DNA of 64,000 nucleotides from an uncultured Faecalibacterium sp. (GCA_934539245.1 CAKTCK010000005.1:1-64000), one strand, 5' to 3'. Shown: positions 15,564 through 24,594, counted from the first letter of the stretch. Notes: generated by a model from the letters alone, not told the origin. Made by a program: numbers and translations.

Positions 15564-15792
15564 ATTTTTTTACCTCTTCTCTAATTTTATCGTACTCTCT
15601 TTCTTCAATCCAACACGCTATCCTAAAAATGCTGTCAGAGAACTTAGCATCCATTATATTCTGCTCTCTGTACAAGCTCTCTTTCAGAACTTCTGATTGT
15701 GACTTTCCGCTTTCATTCTGACGTTTTTTTAATAATTCATATTCTTCTTCTGAGAGATATACGTTTACTCTATGCCTGTTTTTCAATTTCAA
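15532..15792 (-). CDS. Ribbon-helix-helix (MobC-like) mobilization accessory protein
   Basis: 86 residues with an N-terminal ribbon-helix-helix pattern, RVNVYLSEEEYELLKKRQNESGKSQSEVLKESL (about 8-40), typical of MobC/relaxosome accessory proteins that bind oriT. The frame begins with TTG at 15792; AAAGGAG lies 3 bp before it, and a second TTG two codons on gives better spacing, so the exact start is uncertain. It overlaps the relaxase start, the usual mobC-mobA order. The AT-rich stretch upstream is the likely place for oriT. Confidence 0.75.
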   Translation of the reverse strand: MKLKNRHRVNVYLSEEEYELLKKRQNESGKSQSEVLKESLYREQNIMDAKFSDSIFRIACWIEEREYDKIREEVKKYADYQIRERK

Positions 15793-16206
15793 GTGCTCCT
15801 TTCCGTTGATATACTCTTCAGATGGACAAGATAATTTTCATACAAGAATATCTATTAAGAACCATAACATTGGTACAGCTTTCAGCCATTTTCAAACAAT
15901 ATATACTATTATCTAATGTTAATAATAATTATATTATTTTTAATAATAACATCTTGTATTTATATTATCTTATCTTATAAAACAAAGGGAGCTCCGCTCC
16001 CAACAGGTGTGGCAAAATGTGTGTGTCCCACATCATTCGCTCGACCCGAAATAGCCTATTGTCATTCAGCTATTTATCTTAATGTTAGTGCTGTTAATAA
16101 AGATTAAATTTCACCTTCTTTCCTCTCCACACATTATCCAGCATTAACACCAAGATTATTTTTATGTACACCTCATTATCAAGCATTATTTTCAAGCAAC
16201 AGAAAA
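15793..16206. other. AT-rich intergenic region, candidate oriT
   Basis: About 410 bp without a supported gene. The middle is extremely AT-rich (15900-15980). GGGAGC-TCC-GCTCCC (15987-16001) is a perfect 6-bp-arm hairpin just before a GC-richer patch containing GTGTGG...CCCACA. Position directly upstream of the ribbon-helix-helix/relaxase pair suggests the transfer origin. A 63-codon frame at 15916 has no ribosome site and is not supported. Confidence 0.4.
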
Positions 16207-16240
16207 CCCACATGGAGTCATTATTCCATGTGGGCATTTT
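16207..16240 (-). terminator. Terminator of the excisionase-like gene
   Basis: CCCACATGGA (16207-16216) pairs with TCCATGTGGG (16225-16234). On the minus strand the stem is followed by TTTTC. It lies 12 bp past the stop of the gene ending at 16246. Confidence 0.7.
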
Positions 16241-16245
16241 TCATA

Positions 16246-16443
16246 TTACCATCCAGCAGCTTTTATATGAGCTTCCTGCACAATATATTCTTGCACTGCT
16301 CTCTTGGGAATTTTCCAAACTCTGCCAATCCGCATTGCTTTGATCTTCCCGGTCTTCAGAAGTTTATAGGTGGTGTTCATACCGCAGTTCAGCATATCGG
16401 CAACTTCTTCCGGGGTTATCAGGGTGTCGTAATAATCAAACAT
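16246..16443 (-). CDS. Excisionase-type helix-turn-helix DNA-binding protein
   Basis: 65 residues from ATG 16443; AAAGGAGG lies about 10 bp upstream. The pattern LITPEEVADMLNCGMNTTYKLLKTGKIKAMRIGRVWKIPKRAVQEYI is that of MerR-like excisionase-family DNA-binding domains, in which the recognition helix is followed by a wing (RIGRVWKIP). Such proteins direct integrase toward excision or act as copy-control factors. It is separated from the integrase at 21939, which has its own similar small partner at 21636. A hairpin with arms AAGGGCAA and TTGCCCTT lies upstream at 16512-16539. Confidence 0.8.
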   Translation of the reverse strand: MFDYYDTLITPEEVADMLNCGMNTTYKLLKTGKIKAMRIGRVWKIPKRAVQEYIVQEAHIKAAGW

Positions 16444-16670
16444 AACGGCCAATCCTCCTTTGATGGGTTACTATACTGTTGCCGAATGTCAAATCATACC
16501 AGATACAGAGAAAGGGCAACCACTTCCGTGATTGCCCTTGGACTATGCTTTATGTGCTTTCCTCCTATGCCATTTTCGACAATTTTGAAAAAATCCGCTT
16601 TGAAATTCTGCTTTTATTGGGAGTTTCAGCTCTTATTGAGTTCGTTTTTTCTTAAAGTGTCGAAATCATC

Positions 16671-18098
16671 TTATAACAAGAGTGCACATATTTTTAGCAG
16701 GTCTTCGCCCTCTGTATAAATCGCACGTGGAGAAATCGCATACAAAACAGATTCTATTGAAGCTATTCTACAATCTTTTTGACTACTTGGGCTTTCCCAC
16801 AACTTCAGCTTTTTGAGTTTGAAGTATTCTGCCTCCTTTTTATTCACATAATTTTCCACCAAACTATAGGCATTGTCAGCCTTTTTTCCTGCGAGGAGAT
16901 AAATCTCAACTACCGTCTTTTTCAAAAACGCAATATATTCAGGCATATAAATATTGCATTTTCCATAAATCAATCCATCCGCATAGAAAAGTACCGGAGC
17001 TGCACACTTAAAACGCATATTATTTTCTCTGCGCATAAATTCATCTTCTACCACAGCTTGCAAATTAGCATTTTCTCTGTATGGAATATCCTTTATCATT
17101 GTGACAAAGTTTTCAAACTCTATAATTGCTCTGCTGTGATAAATCAGTTCTTTAACAAACTCATTCATCACATACTCACTACAAGTTTCATACTCATCTC
17201 TTTCATTTCCTATTCTAACCAGTTCATTGCAAAAATCGCTATATACTTTTATAAGTTGGCTTTTTCGTTGTCTCTGGGCATCATCTTCACCTTCATCATC
17301 AAGCCATTCATCCCTATCTCTCAATGGTCTTCTACCATCAAGATAACTGGTATATAGTTCATGCAATCTAATCATTTTATAGTCGAATATTTCAGCATAT
17401 TTTTTCTCTGCAACTTCATACACAATTTTTCTTGTTAGCGGAGCCAAGAATTTTTTTATTTTTCCTTTAAACGGAATATAAGTATATGGACACTTTATTA
17501 TTTCAGCATAATTCGCCAACTTTCTTTCTATTGCTTCAGCATAACTCTTCATCTCATCTAGTTTATTGCTGTCCGCTTTTATTTTTTTCTTATCCTTTTC
17601 AGTTTTGACTGCTTTCTCTTCTATTTCTATTTTCTTTTTCATTTCTTCGATTTCTATGTACCATTCCTTTATATTGTGCTTTTCTTTGAATTCTTCCTGC
17701 CAAACTTTTCTTTTTTCATATAGCTTCTGGCATTTTTTTCTAAATTCCTCTGCGTCCTTTTTTATCGCCTTGTTTTTCTCTGCAACTTCATGTTTCTTCG
17801 GATCACACATTATTTCCTCAAGTGTTGTGTTTTCTGACGATAAATATCCAAACGTAACCAAAGCACATGCCAGTGCATTGCTATAGAAAAACTCTTTGAT
17901 TCCAATCGCATCTATAAAAGAAAAGTCATTCCAAGGTTGCGTTGAGTTCAGTGCCCTGTAAAGTATTTCATTTATATATTGATTCTGCAAAAGCTCAGAC
18001 TTCTCTTGAATATTCCACTCCAGCCCCCTTGAATCCATCTGTAGTGCTTTTTCCGTCCGATAAAGTACGAATCGTTCAAAGCCATTCGCATTCTCCAT
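16671..18098 (-). CDS. Orphan coiled-coil protein of unknown function
   Basis: 475 residues, strongly AT-rich in codon use compared with its neighbours, which suggests a separate origin. ATG 18098 has GGAGG 9 bp upstream; the ATG at 18116 has none. A Lys/Glu-rich coiled coil covers about residues 125-200 (for example EEMKKKIEIEEKAVKTEKDKKK). The C-terminal half is globular with aromatic segments and no motif I recognise. It is alone, flanked by about 230 bp on each side, and opposite in direction to the HerA pair. A lone accessory gene in a mobile element is often a defence or maintenance factor, but nothing here proves it. Confidence 0.7.
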   Translation of the reverse strand: MENANGFERFVLYRTEKALQMDSRGLEWNIQEKSELLQNQYINEILYRALNSTQPWNDFSFIDAIGIKEFFYSNALACALVTFGYLSSENTTLEEIMCDPKKHEVAEKNKAIKKDAEEFRKKCQKLYEKRKVWQEEFKEKHNIKEWYIEIEEMKKKIEIEEKAVKTEKDKKKIKADSNKLDEMKSYAEAIERKLANYAEIIKCPYTYIPFKGKIKKFLAPLTRKIVYEVAEKKYAEIFDYKMIRLHELYTSYLDGRRPLRDRDEWLDDEGEDDAQRQRKSQLIKVYSDFCNELVRIGNERDEYETCSEYVMNEFVKELIYHSRAIIEFENFVTMIKDIPYRENANLQAVVEDEFMRRENNMRFKCAAPVLFYADGLIYGKCNIYMPEYIAFLKKTVVEIYLLAGKKADNAYSLVENYVNKKEAEYFKLKKLKLWESPSSQKDCRIASIESVLYAISPRAIYTEGEDLLKICALLL

Positions 18099-18345
18099 AT
18101 AGTTATAGTCCTCCATCTATCAGCTTTTCGTCAATTAAAACGTCCTCACAAATTGGCCTTTTTGTGAGTGCTTTTTGATTCTAAAGTTTTCTCGATTTTT
18201 GTATACTGTGCATCACAGTGACGGTCACCTCTCACGGGTAACCGCCCACTGCATTGCACCTTGAAAATTTCATAGTGGGTAGCATACGCCAATGGAACGG
18301 TCAGACTGCCCACAAAAAACATATTTGCAAAAGGAGGTTTTTACC

Positions 18346-20061
18346 ATGAGTAGCAAATTCATAGTCTCAAATCGAGTTCACGATCCACCCAGAGATTTTA
18401 CTTCTGTACCTGCCTGTACCTTTATCAACAGCAGTGGTCAGGAGTTCATTGATGTGGAAACGCATCAAATGGATATAGATGCCAGAGATGCGGCCTACCG
18501 ACAAGAAGCACACAATCGACTAGTTCGGCAACAGTGTAATCCTGCCCAAAAAGCTGAACTAAAAGCGTTCTTGGACGAGTTTAATCACTTCGATAATTTT
18601 GGATTCGATGTAGATATTTACAAACGCCCTTGGATCATTAAGAAGCGGGTTCCGAACGACTCTCGACCAATCCGGCGGTCATTCACATCTTGTTATGATT
18701 TCAAGGCTATTGTTGTAAGGAAAGCAGAGCGTGACAAAACAACCGAATGGATTTATGTATCGTTCCGTATTCCCAACAAACCGTCCGGAGCATTCTGGCT
18801 GGAGAAAGGCGATTTTAGTCCGAAGACGTTGCTGAAGAAGTTCATGGCTGCGGGTGGCCAGATCCATTATACCGAGGACAGTAAACGGTGGGCTGATTTG
18901 TTGGCGGCTTTCATCAGTTCAATTCTGGACACCGAATCCCCTTACTTGCTGCCTCCTGTTGGATGGTATCAACTAGAGGATGGTCGCTGGCTCTATACAC
19001 CGCAGATGAAGGACACCTTGGCTACCTCGTTGTTGGACACCACTGACTTAGAGAAGTTGCCCTTGGCTTTGGTCCGGATTTTAGGGATTATCAAAACTAG
19101 AATCTTTGATAAATTTGAGGGCATTCATCGTTTCTTTGCTCTTTTAGACAATGATGTTTCTACTTCAACAAGAATGACGGTTGACGACATACCAAAGCAC
19201 TTCAATCAAATGCTCGATCAGCACGGCCCGGATGTCTTATTATCAGTCTACGGTGACAATCCAGGAATTGCCGCTACCGTTGGCAACTACCGTTCAACGA
19301 CAAATTTTGCCACTCTGCTTACAAGGACTATGACAGAACCTTGGTTTCCACTGTGCCTTATCGTATCTACGAACGGCATTACCGACTTGCAGCGGAAGTA
19401 CTGCCTATTCTTGCCTCGTGAGGAAGATCATACAGCCGCACTGCCGCTGTCCGAAATCTTTAGCAAGCTGTGTGCCCTTGTTGAGCACAACCCAGATGCG
19501 TTTGAACGTATCGTTGAGCGGACTTATACTGCTGCCTTAGATTCCTTGGATGAAGAGTGCGCTTTCCTGCACGAGATTGGGCTTCTGAGCATTTCTTCTG
19601 CCGTTCTTTGCTGGGCATTAAAGCTCCTTAAACAACCGGATTTAGCACAAACAGCACACGAGGTCTGTCAGGCATACATAAATAATTGTTTATCCGAGTG
19701 GGACAGCTCTCTGGATTGCAACGCCAAAGAGATTTTACGCAGGGTACTCTATTCCGCACAAGAAGCCGGGGACATTCGTCTTCTCCGCTATGGAGAGGTC
19801 GATTCCAGCTATAATCCTGACCGGGATATCGTACAAAAAGGAGGTGACTTTCTGTTGAAAGGTTCCCTACTAAAATATCTGATTTGCGAATATGCACAGG
19901 GCTATAGTGCATCTGACATTATTTCGCATTTGCAAAGTGAGCATTTGCTCTCTGAGTTCAGCACTGCCAAAAAGATTCGTATTGACAACGGAACCTATGT
20001 AGATGCTCGACTTCTGACCTTGAAGCGCAGTTGCTTGACCGAATATGAAGATTCTGATTAA
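18346..20061 (+). CDS. Element-encoded protein of unknown function, partner of HerA-like ATPase
   Basis: 571 residues from ATG 18346 (AAAAGGAGG 8 bp upstream). No known motif is certain. Residues 50-130 include a charged helical part and a beta segment (RPWIIKKRVPNDSRPIRRSF); residues 185-205 contain SPYLLPPVGWYQLEDGRWLY, reminiscent of the GW-type segment in plasmid primase/DUF927-like proteins, though that is a loose likeness. The rest is mostly helical, ending with EYEDSD. It is 18 bp upstream of the HerA/VirD4-type ATPase and surely cotranscribed, so the two probably work together in DNA handling or transfer. Confidence 0.7.
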   Translation: MSSKFIVSNRVHDPPRDFTSVPACTFINSSGQEFIDVETHQMDIDARDAAYRQEAHNRLVRQQCNPAQKAELKAFLDEFNHFDNFGFDVDIYKRPWIIKKRVPNDSRPIRRSFTSCYDFKAIVVRKAERDKTTEWIYVSFRIPNKPSGAFWLEKGDFSPKTLLKKFMAAGGQIHYTEDSKRWADLLAAFISSILDTESPYLLPPVGWYQLEDGRWLYTPQMKDTLATSLLDTTDLEKLPLALVRILGIIKTRIFDKFEGIHRFFALLDNDVSTSTRMTVDDIPKHFNQMLDQHGPDVLLSVYGDNPGIAATVGNYRSTTNFATLLTRTMTEPWFPLCLIVSTNGITDLQRKYCLFLPREEDHTAALPLSEIFSKLCALVEHNPDAFERIVERTYTAALDSLDEECAFLHEIGLLSISSAVLCWALKLLKQPDLAQTAHEVCQAYINNCLSEWDSSLDCNAKEILRRVLYSAQEAGDIRLLRYGEVDSSYNPDRDIVQKGGDFLLKGSLLKYLICEYAQGYSASDIISHLQSEHLLSEFSTAKKIRIDNGTYVDARLLTLKRSCLTEYEDSD

Positions 20062-20079
20062 AACAGGAGGGACGGAACC

Positions 20080-21552
20080 ATGAGGTTAAAAATAGGCTCT
20101 ACTTATCAAAAGGCTGTTACAATCATCGAAAAACTCAAGGAGGGGAACGCTTCCATTTTTATCTGTGGAAAAAGTGGAACAGGCAAGACCACCCTTTCCT
20201 CCAATATCACAAGGAACCTGCTAGAGGCAGGTGTTCGGATCGTAGTCATAGATCACCGTCACGCCGTGTCCCTGCCAGCAGACTTAGAGCCTTATGTACA
20301 TCGTCAGGATGTGTCTCAAAAGCCAATCAAGCTGCATTTGTTTGGAACATCAGCAAATCCAGCAGATGCCGCTGCATCTTTCGTTGATACGGTTGCATCC
20401 GTTATCAGGCTATCAGATGGGCAAAAGCCATTACTGATATCCCTACTAGAAAAGTCTCTCCGTGATTCACCTGCCTCGGATGAAGCATTGGAACGATTAC
20501 ACCTAGAAGTCCAGAATTCCCGGTCACTCGCTGCACCCGGTTTGGAAAAAGCCTTGACTCCTTTATGGGGACAGAAGTTTTTCGAGAATGGCGATTTCGA
20601 GATTTTCTCCGGCATCACCTTGCTGGAATTAGGTTCGTTTCCGCCATCCACGCAACACATCGTTGAAGAGGTAGTTTTTGCAGCACTGTTACGAGAAGCC
20701 ACTCACGAAGATTTCCCACCCACTTTCCTGTACTTGGATGAATTGAGTAACTTCCCATTGCACCAAACAAGTGCACTGGGAAAAATTCTCAACGAGGGTC
20801 GCAAATATGGATTGTACTGCATGCTGGTTACTCAGAGCATCCGTAATTTCAAGGCTGGGCAACGGATTTTGCTTCAGCAGTGCAAATATGCTATGTATTT
20901 CCAACCTGCTGATGATGAGGTTCGTATGTGTGCCCGTTTCATTAGTTCGTCAGGTGGAACCAAGTTGACTTCCATGCTAAAGAGTCTTCAGGTTGGCGAG
21001 TTCCTAATCTCCGGCCCGGTTTATGTAGGCGATTCTGACACACCGACCACCAAGCCGCTGGTCGTCCATAGTAAGCCGCCAGAGGATGTCGTTCCTGCCA
21101 GTGATTCACTAACGATTCCGATGCCTTCTGACACCGAGCCAATTCTCCCACCAGCACAGATCGATTTTCTTCCACCACTGGATGAACTTGACGGTTGCGA
21201 TGATTGCAATGATGAAGATTCCACTCAAAACAATGAGTTTGAGCCAGTCACAGAGGATGTCTATCTTCCCTTGCCAAGTTCATCTTGTGAGCTTTCCTCT
21301 GCCTCAATATCGCCCAGTAAAGAGGTCTCCGAGCCACCAAAGCAAGATTTGCTCACACCTGAGCAAATTATCGCATCCATCGCTTCATCGAACCGGCCTC
21401 GTTCTTGTTATGATTATTATAGTCCTGCATGGCCACAAACGCAACCCATTGATAGCTCCGGTGTGGAATTTGATTTTAGCCACGCAGATTTTAGCCCCCT
21501 TGTACGAAAAGACGACAAACGCTTCGTCTTCACTCCAAATATCAAACCATAA
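20080..21552 (+). CDS. HerA/VirD4-type DNA-translocating ATPase
   Basis: 490 residues. Walker A is GKSGTGKT (30-37), Walker B FLYLDE (216-221), and LVTQS (249-253) is the polar sensor typical of HerA/FtsK/VirD4 ATPases. The core spans about 1-330. The last 160 residues are Pro/Ser/Asp-rich and look disordered. No N-terminal membrane segments are present, unlike most coupling proteins. It may be a soluble coupling protein for the relaxase at 14937, or a HerA-type translocase working with the 571-residue partner upstream, as in some defence pairs. AGGAGG precedes ATG 20080. Confidence 0.8.
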   Translation: MRLKIGSTYQKAVTIIEKLKEGNASIFICGKSGTGKTTLSSNITRNLLEAGVRIVVIDHRHAVSLPADLEPYVHRQDVSQKPIKLHLFGTSANPADAAASFVDTVASVIRLSDGQKPLLISLLEKSLRDSPASDEALERLHLEVQNSRSLAAPGLEKALTPLWGQKFFENGDFEIFSGITLLELGSFPPSTQHIVEEVVFAALLREATHEDFPPTFLYLDELSNFPLHQTSALGKILNEGRKYGLYCMLVTQSIRNFKAGQRILLQQCKYAMYFQPADDEVRMCARFISSSGGTKLTSMLKSLQVGEFLISGPVYVGDSDTPTTKPLVVHSKPPEDVVPASDSLTIPMPSDTEPILPPAQIDFLPPLDELDGCDDCNDEDSTQNNEFEPVTEDVYLPLPSSSCELSSASISPSKEVSEPPKQDLLTPEQIIASIASSNRPRSCYDYYSPAWPQTQPIDSSGVEFDFSHADFSPLVRKDDKRFVFTPNIKP

Positions 21553-21635
21553 AAATTTTACGTCAATTCAAACAAGTATCATTACTATGAAGCGTTGAAG
21601 CTTCAAACTACAAATATTTTCAGGAGGAAACACCT

Positions 21636-21872
21636 ATGAAAAACAACAACAGCGATTTCATCAGTCTGACCGCAGCCGTTCGCCGTGCCAAAAGTGAAGG
21701 GCTGAATTTGAGCTATGCCAGCCTGCGGAGGTTTGTCGCCGAAGGGTTCATTCCGCACGTGCCCAACGGCAGCCATATTCTGGTATACTATCCAAACGTG
21801 GCCAATCTGCTGAAGAACGGTGTGACTGCCGAGCAAAGTCGAGCTTATCAGCTTTCCCGTAGTCGAAGCTAA
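21636..21872 (+). CDS. Excisionase-like DNA-binding protein next to the integrase
   Basis: 78 residues starting 8 bp after CAGGAGG. FISLTAAVRRAKSEGLNLSYASLRRFVAEGFIPHVPNGSHILVYYPNVANLL reads as a winged helix-turn-helix of the excisionase/MerR kind: a recognition helix (YASLRRFVAEG) and a wing (GSHILVYYP). Its place 66 bp before the integrase supports a role as recombination directionality factor. A small terminator-like hairpin (21889-21907) lies between the two, which may lower integrase expression relative to this gene. Confidence 0.75.
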   Translation: MKNNNSDFISLTAAVRRAKSEGLNLSYASLRRFVAEGFIPHVPNGSHILVYYPNVANLLKNGVTAEQSRAYQLSRSRS

Positions 21873-21886
21873 TCCAACCATCCGCT

Positions 21887-21918
21887 CTCGGCATCCTCCA
21901 GATGCCGGGGGCATTTTT
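21887..21918 (+). terminator. Hairpin with T-run between excisionase-like gene and integrase
   Basis: CGGCATC (21889-21895) pairs with GATGCCG (21901-21907), followed by GGGGCATTTTT. It may be a partial terminator separating the two genes. Confidence 0.55.
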
Positions 21919-21938
21919 GAAACAGGAGGTTCAAATCT

Positions 21939-23219
21939 ATGTTCTGTGAAAATTGCGGTCATCAAATCTCAGATACCGCTAAATTCTGCTCTGCCTGCGG
22001 TCATCCTGTTGGCACAGCATCATCCCCCGGTGTAGGAGCACCGCCCACTGTTCCAGTCAAACGAGAATCGCCCCGGCTGAAAGCATCGTCTGGTAATGGA
22101 AGCATCTCTAGAATGTCCGGGATACGCCGGAAACCATGGATACTCCGAATGCCAATCCCTGACCCCCACACAGGTATTACAGTTATGAAAACTGTCGGCA
22201 CTTATGTCACCCGTGAAGAAGCCGAAGCGGCACGCGCTGAAATGATGAAACGCCCTGCCACACCATATCAGGATTCCACCTTAGCAAAAATTCACGAGAT
22301 CTTTCTGGAATCTCGCGAGTACAAAGGCCGTTCTGATAAGGCCCGTGAACTGTATGATCTGGCATGGAAATACCTAAAACCACTTTGGTATTACAAAATT
22401 GCAGCCCTTTATGCACAGGACTTCCAAAACATCCTTGATAAAATGGCCGATGATGGCCTGTCTCAGAGCATGTTGGAAAAAGAGCGTACTCTTATCAGCA
22501 AGCTGTATCGCACAGCCATTGGCTGGCGTGTCGTGGATGCCAACCTTGCATCTGTCCTGAAAGTTGAGGGGCGTAAATCGCCGGAACGCGAAATCTTCAC
22601 GGACGAACAGGTGACGCTGATCCTGAACCAAAAGAACACTCCCACGGGGCAGATGGTAATTGCTCTTCTGGCCTGTGGAGTTCGTATCTATGAGCTGCTG
22701 CACTTCAAACACGAAGATTTTCACCGCACGGAATCCGGCGCTTATCTGATTGGCGGCTGCAAGACCGAAGCTGGACGCAACCGCATCATTCCCATTCTCG
22801 ACTTTGGCATTCCGGTTTTTGAACATGCGTATGCCACCTCTGTGGAAAACAGCCCGCTTTTTCCAAATGGCAAAGGAGGTTTTTGGAACGAAAAGAACTG
22901 GCGCAACCGCAAGTTCTATCCTTTCTTGGAGGAAATTGGCATTCAGCCGAATCCTTATGACGAGAACGGCAAGCGTAAACCGGAGTTTTCCGGGAAGCTC
23001 GCCACTTATACGCCCTACACCACCCGGCATACATACGCCAGCCTCTGTGATCGCGCAGGTGTCAACAAGGATATCCTGAAACGTGCTGTCGGGCACACGC
23101 CCAAATCCAAAACGCTGGATGAAGTCTATCTCCATCCGAAAGCCAACCAGATGATTGAAGCCTTCGATAAGGCCAATCAACTGGTCAAAGATGAAGTTTT
23201 GGCTCTGCCAGAAGAATAA
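21939..23219 (+). CDS. Tyrosine integrase with N-terminal zinc ribbon
   Basis: 426 residues. The first 22 form a zinc ribbon (CENC at 3-6, CSAC at 17-20). A proline-rich linker leads to an AP2-like arm-binding domain, a SAM-like core-binding domain (about 110-205) and the catalytic domain. Catalytic residues can be read as Arg249 (CGVRIYEL), Lys275, Arg363 with His364 (TTRHTYASL), His386 (VGHT) and nucleophile Tyr397 (EVYLHP). The usual first His of the H-x-x-R box is Tyr360. CAGGAGG precedes ATG 21939. With tRNA-Val about 1.5 kb downstream it is the likely integrase of the element. Confidence 0.93.
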   Translation: MFCENCGHQISDTAKFCSACGHPVGTASSPGVGAPPTVPVKRESPRLKASSGNGSISRMSGIRRKPWILRMPIPDPHTGITVMKTVGTYVTREEAEAARAEMMKRPATPYQDSTLAKIHEIFLESREYKGRSDKARELYDLAWKYLKPLWYYKIAALYAQDFQNILDKMADDGLSQSMLEKERTLISKLYRTAIGWRVVDANLASVLKVEGRKSPEREIFTDEQVTLILNQKNTPTGQMVIALLACGVRIYELLHFKHEDFHRTESGAYLIGGCKTEAGRNRIIPILDFGIPVFEHAYATSVENSPLFPNGKGGFWNEKNWRNRKFYPFLEEIGIQPNPYDENGKRKPEFSGKLATYTPYTTRHTYASLCDRAGVNKDILKRAVGHTPKSKTLDEVYLHPKANQMIEAFDKANQLVKDEVLALPEE

Positions 23220-23233
23220 TCCCCACAAACCAG

Positions 23234-23290
23234 AAAAACCGTCAACGCATGAGAGAGCAATCTCTCACGTTTTGACGGTTTTCTTTTTTA
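23234..23290. terminator. Long bidirectional terminator between integrase and HipA-like gene
   Basis: AAAACCGTCAA near 23235-23245 pairs with TTGACGGTTTT near 23272-23282, and an inner stem TGAGAGA-GCAA-TCTCTCA continues it. TCTTTTTT follows on the plus strand. It serves two converging genes. Confidence 0.8.
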
Positions 23291-24427
23291 TCCTAAAAGC
23301 ACTCTTGCTCTGCGCTGTACCTCTTTTTCGATCATCTTCAAGCGATTTGGCGGCAGATTATAACGTGTCGCTCTGCGGTCAAAATGGAAATCCAGCAGCT
23401 TATGGAGCATTGCACGGTGACGAGGTTTCATTGCACTCTTTGCAGCTGCAAAGAAATCATCGTATGCAAGCGGAAGCAGTGTGCGGGCATATTCATCAAA
23501 TGCTTTCTGGTTGTCCCAAAGATCCGTTCCGCCCAGACTGAACAGCGAGTTTCCGTGGTCAAACAGCGGTGCGGGTGCCGTAATCGTGTTGGTCTTATTA
23601 TCCACCAACACACCAAAATTTCCATAGTGGCGGTCTGTATTGCAGATGATCGCATCAAAGACCAGCATATCTTCCAGCGCATCCACAAAGTTCTGACCTA
23701 ACGTCTGATAATACGCTAAAATCGCTTTTATTCCGCCTTTGGACACAAGCTGTCCGATGGGAATATAAGAATGCTCTTTGCTGGTGAACAGCTCACACTT
23801 GGAACAAAGCGTCTTTTTCAGATCTTTTGTCAGGGTGTATCGAATCGCATTCACACCCATCACCTGTGCAACTTGATAAGCGTACAGTTCCGAGTATGGT
23901 TCAAACCCCAGATTACTGAACCCTGACGTGCCACCTTTATAAAGATAGATTTTTCCGTTTTGTCTGCGCCAGCATTTGGGCAGCATCCCGTTAGTCGAGA
24001 ACTCTGGGCAGGACGCCAGCGAAGTTCGTATGCTGCTGCCATATCCTGTAAAGGCGATTGCTGCCAGCACCTGACTGAATCGGTTATCGTAAAGATTTAC
24101 TTTTTCAAAGGTGTCACCGGAACCCTCTGCATCTACCCAAAAGCAATCATTGAGTGAAAGTCCTTTACTTGCTGCAATAATTCCAAGCGGTCGATTCAAG
24201 GAAAGCCCCACCTTAGAGAGCAGAGCATCTACATACGCTCGATTCTTCGGAATTGTACGATGCCGCAACCAGCGTTCCACGCCATCTTCTGATACAGACA
24301 GGTTCAAAGGTAGAAAGGAACGGTTTTCTTCGTAGACCTTTATAATATGGAGGTCAGTATCTGCACTGTCCATGTTTGCTTCAAAGGTAAGCAGCGGCAA
24401 ATCAAAATGCCTGATGGTGTAGCGCAC
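23288..24427 (-). CDS. HipA-like serine/threonine kinase
   Basis: 379 residues from GTG 24427. The ATG at 24445 begins ATGAAAGGAG, so it lies on the ribosome site of the GTG start, and the GTG (8 bp from AAAGGAG) is preferred. The kinase fold is shown by IYLYKGGTSG (nucleotide loop), DAIICNTDRHYGNFG (catalytic Asp and Asn) and APLFDHGNSLF (metal-binding Asp). These match the HipA C-terminal domain, whose best-known member phosphorylates glutamyl-tRNA synthetase. No HipB-type partner is adjacent; the gene stands alone between the integrase and the tRNA, as in many cargo positions at element ends. Confidence 0.85.
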   Translation of the reverse strand: MRYTIRHFDLPLLTFEANMDSADTDLHIIKVYEENRSFLPLNLSVSEDGVERWLRHRTIPKNRAYVDALLSKVGLSLNRPLGIIAASKGLSLNDCFWVDAEGSGDTFEKVNLYDNRFSQVLAAIAFTGYGSSIRTSLASCPEFSTNGMLPKCWRRQNGKIYLYKGGTSGFSNLGFEPYSELYAYQVAQVMGVNAIRYTLTKDLKKTLCSKCELFTSKEHSYIPIGQLVSKGGIKAILAYYQTLGQNFVDALEDMLVFDAIICNTDRHYGNFGVLVDNKTNTITAPAPLFDHGNSLFSLGGTDLWDNQKAFDEYARTLLPLAYDDFFAAAKSAMKPRHRAMLHKLLDFHFDRRATRYNLPPNRLKMIEKEVQRRARVLLG

Positions 24428-24594
24428 AGCGATTTCTCCTTTCATCCATGATCTTTTCCTTTATTATACGGCATCAGAATCTGAATGAAAAGTACCACCG
24501 TCATTCTGCACAAAATTCAAGGATAAAATTTTATACCCAAAAATCTACAAAAATCGGGTTTCTGAGGCCATTTTGTCGTTCCTCCCCGAATTTT

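Noticed and set aside
15916..16107. A 63-codon hydrophobic frame in the mobilization intergenic region
   Set aside because: No ribosome site, composition follows from the AT-rich stretch, and it crosses the candidate oriT hairpin.
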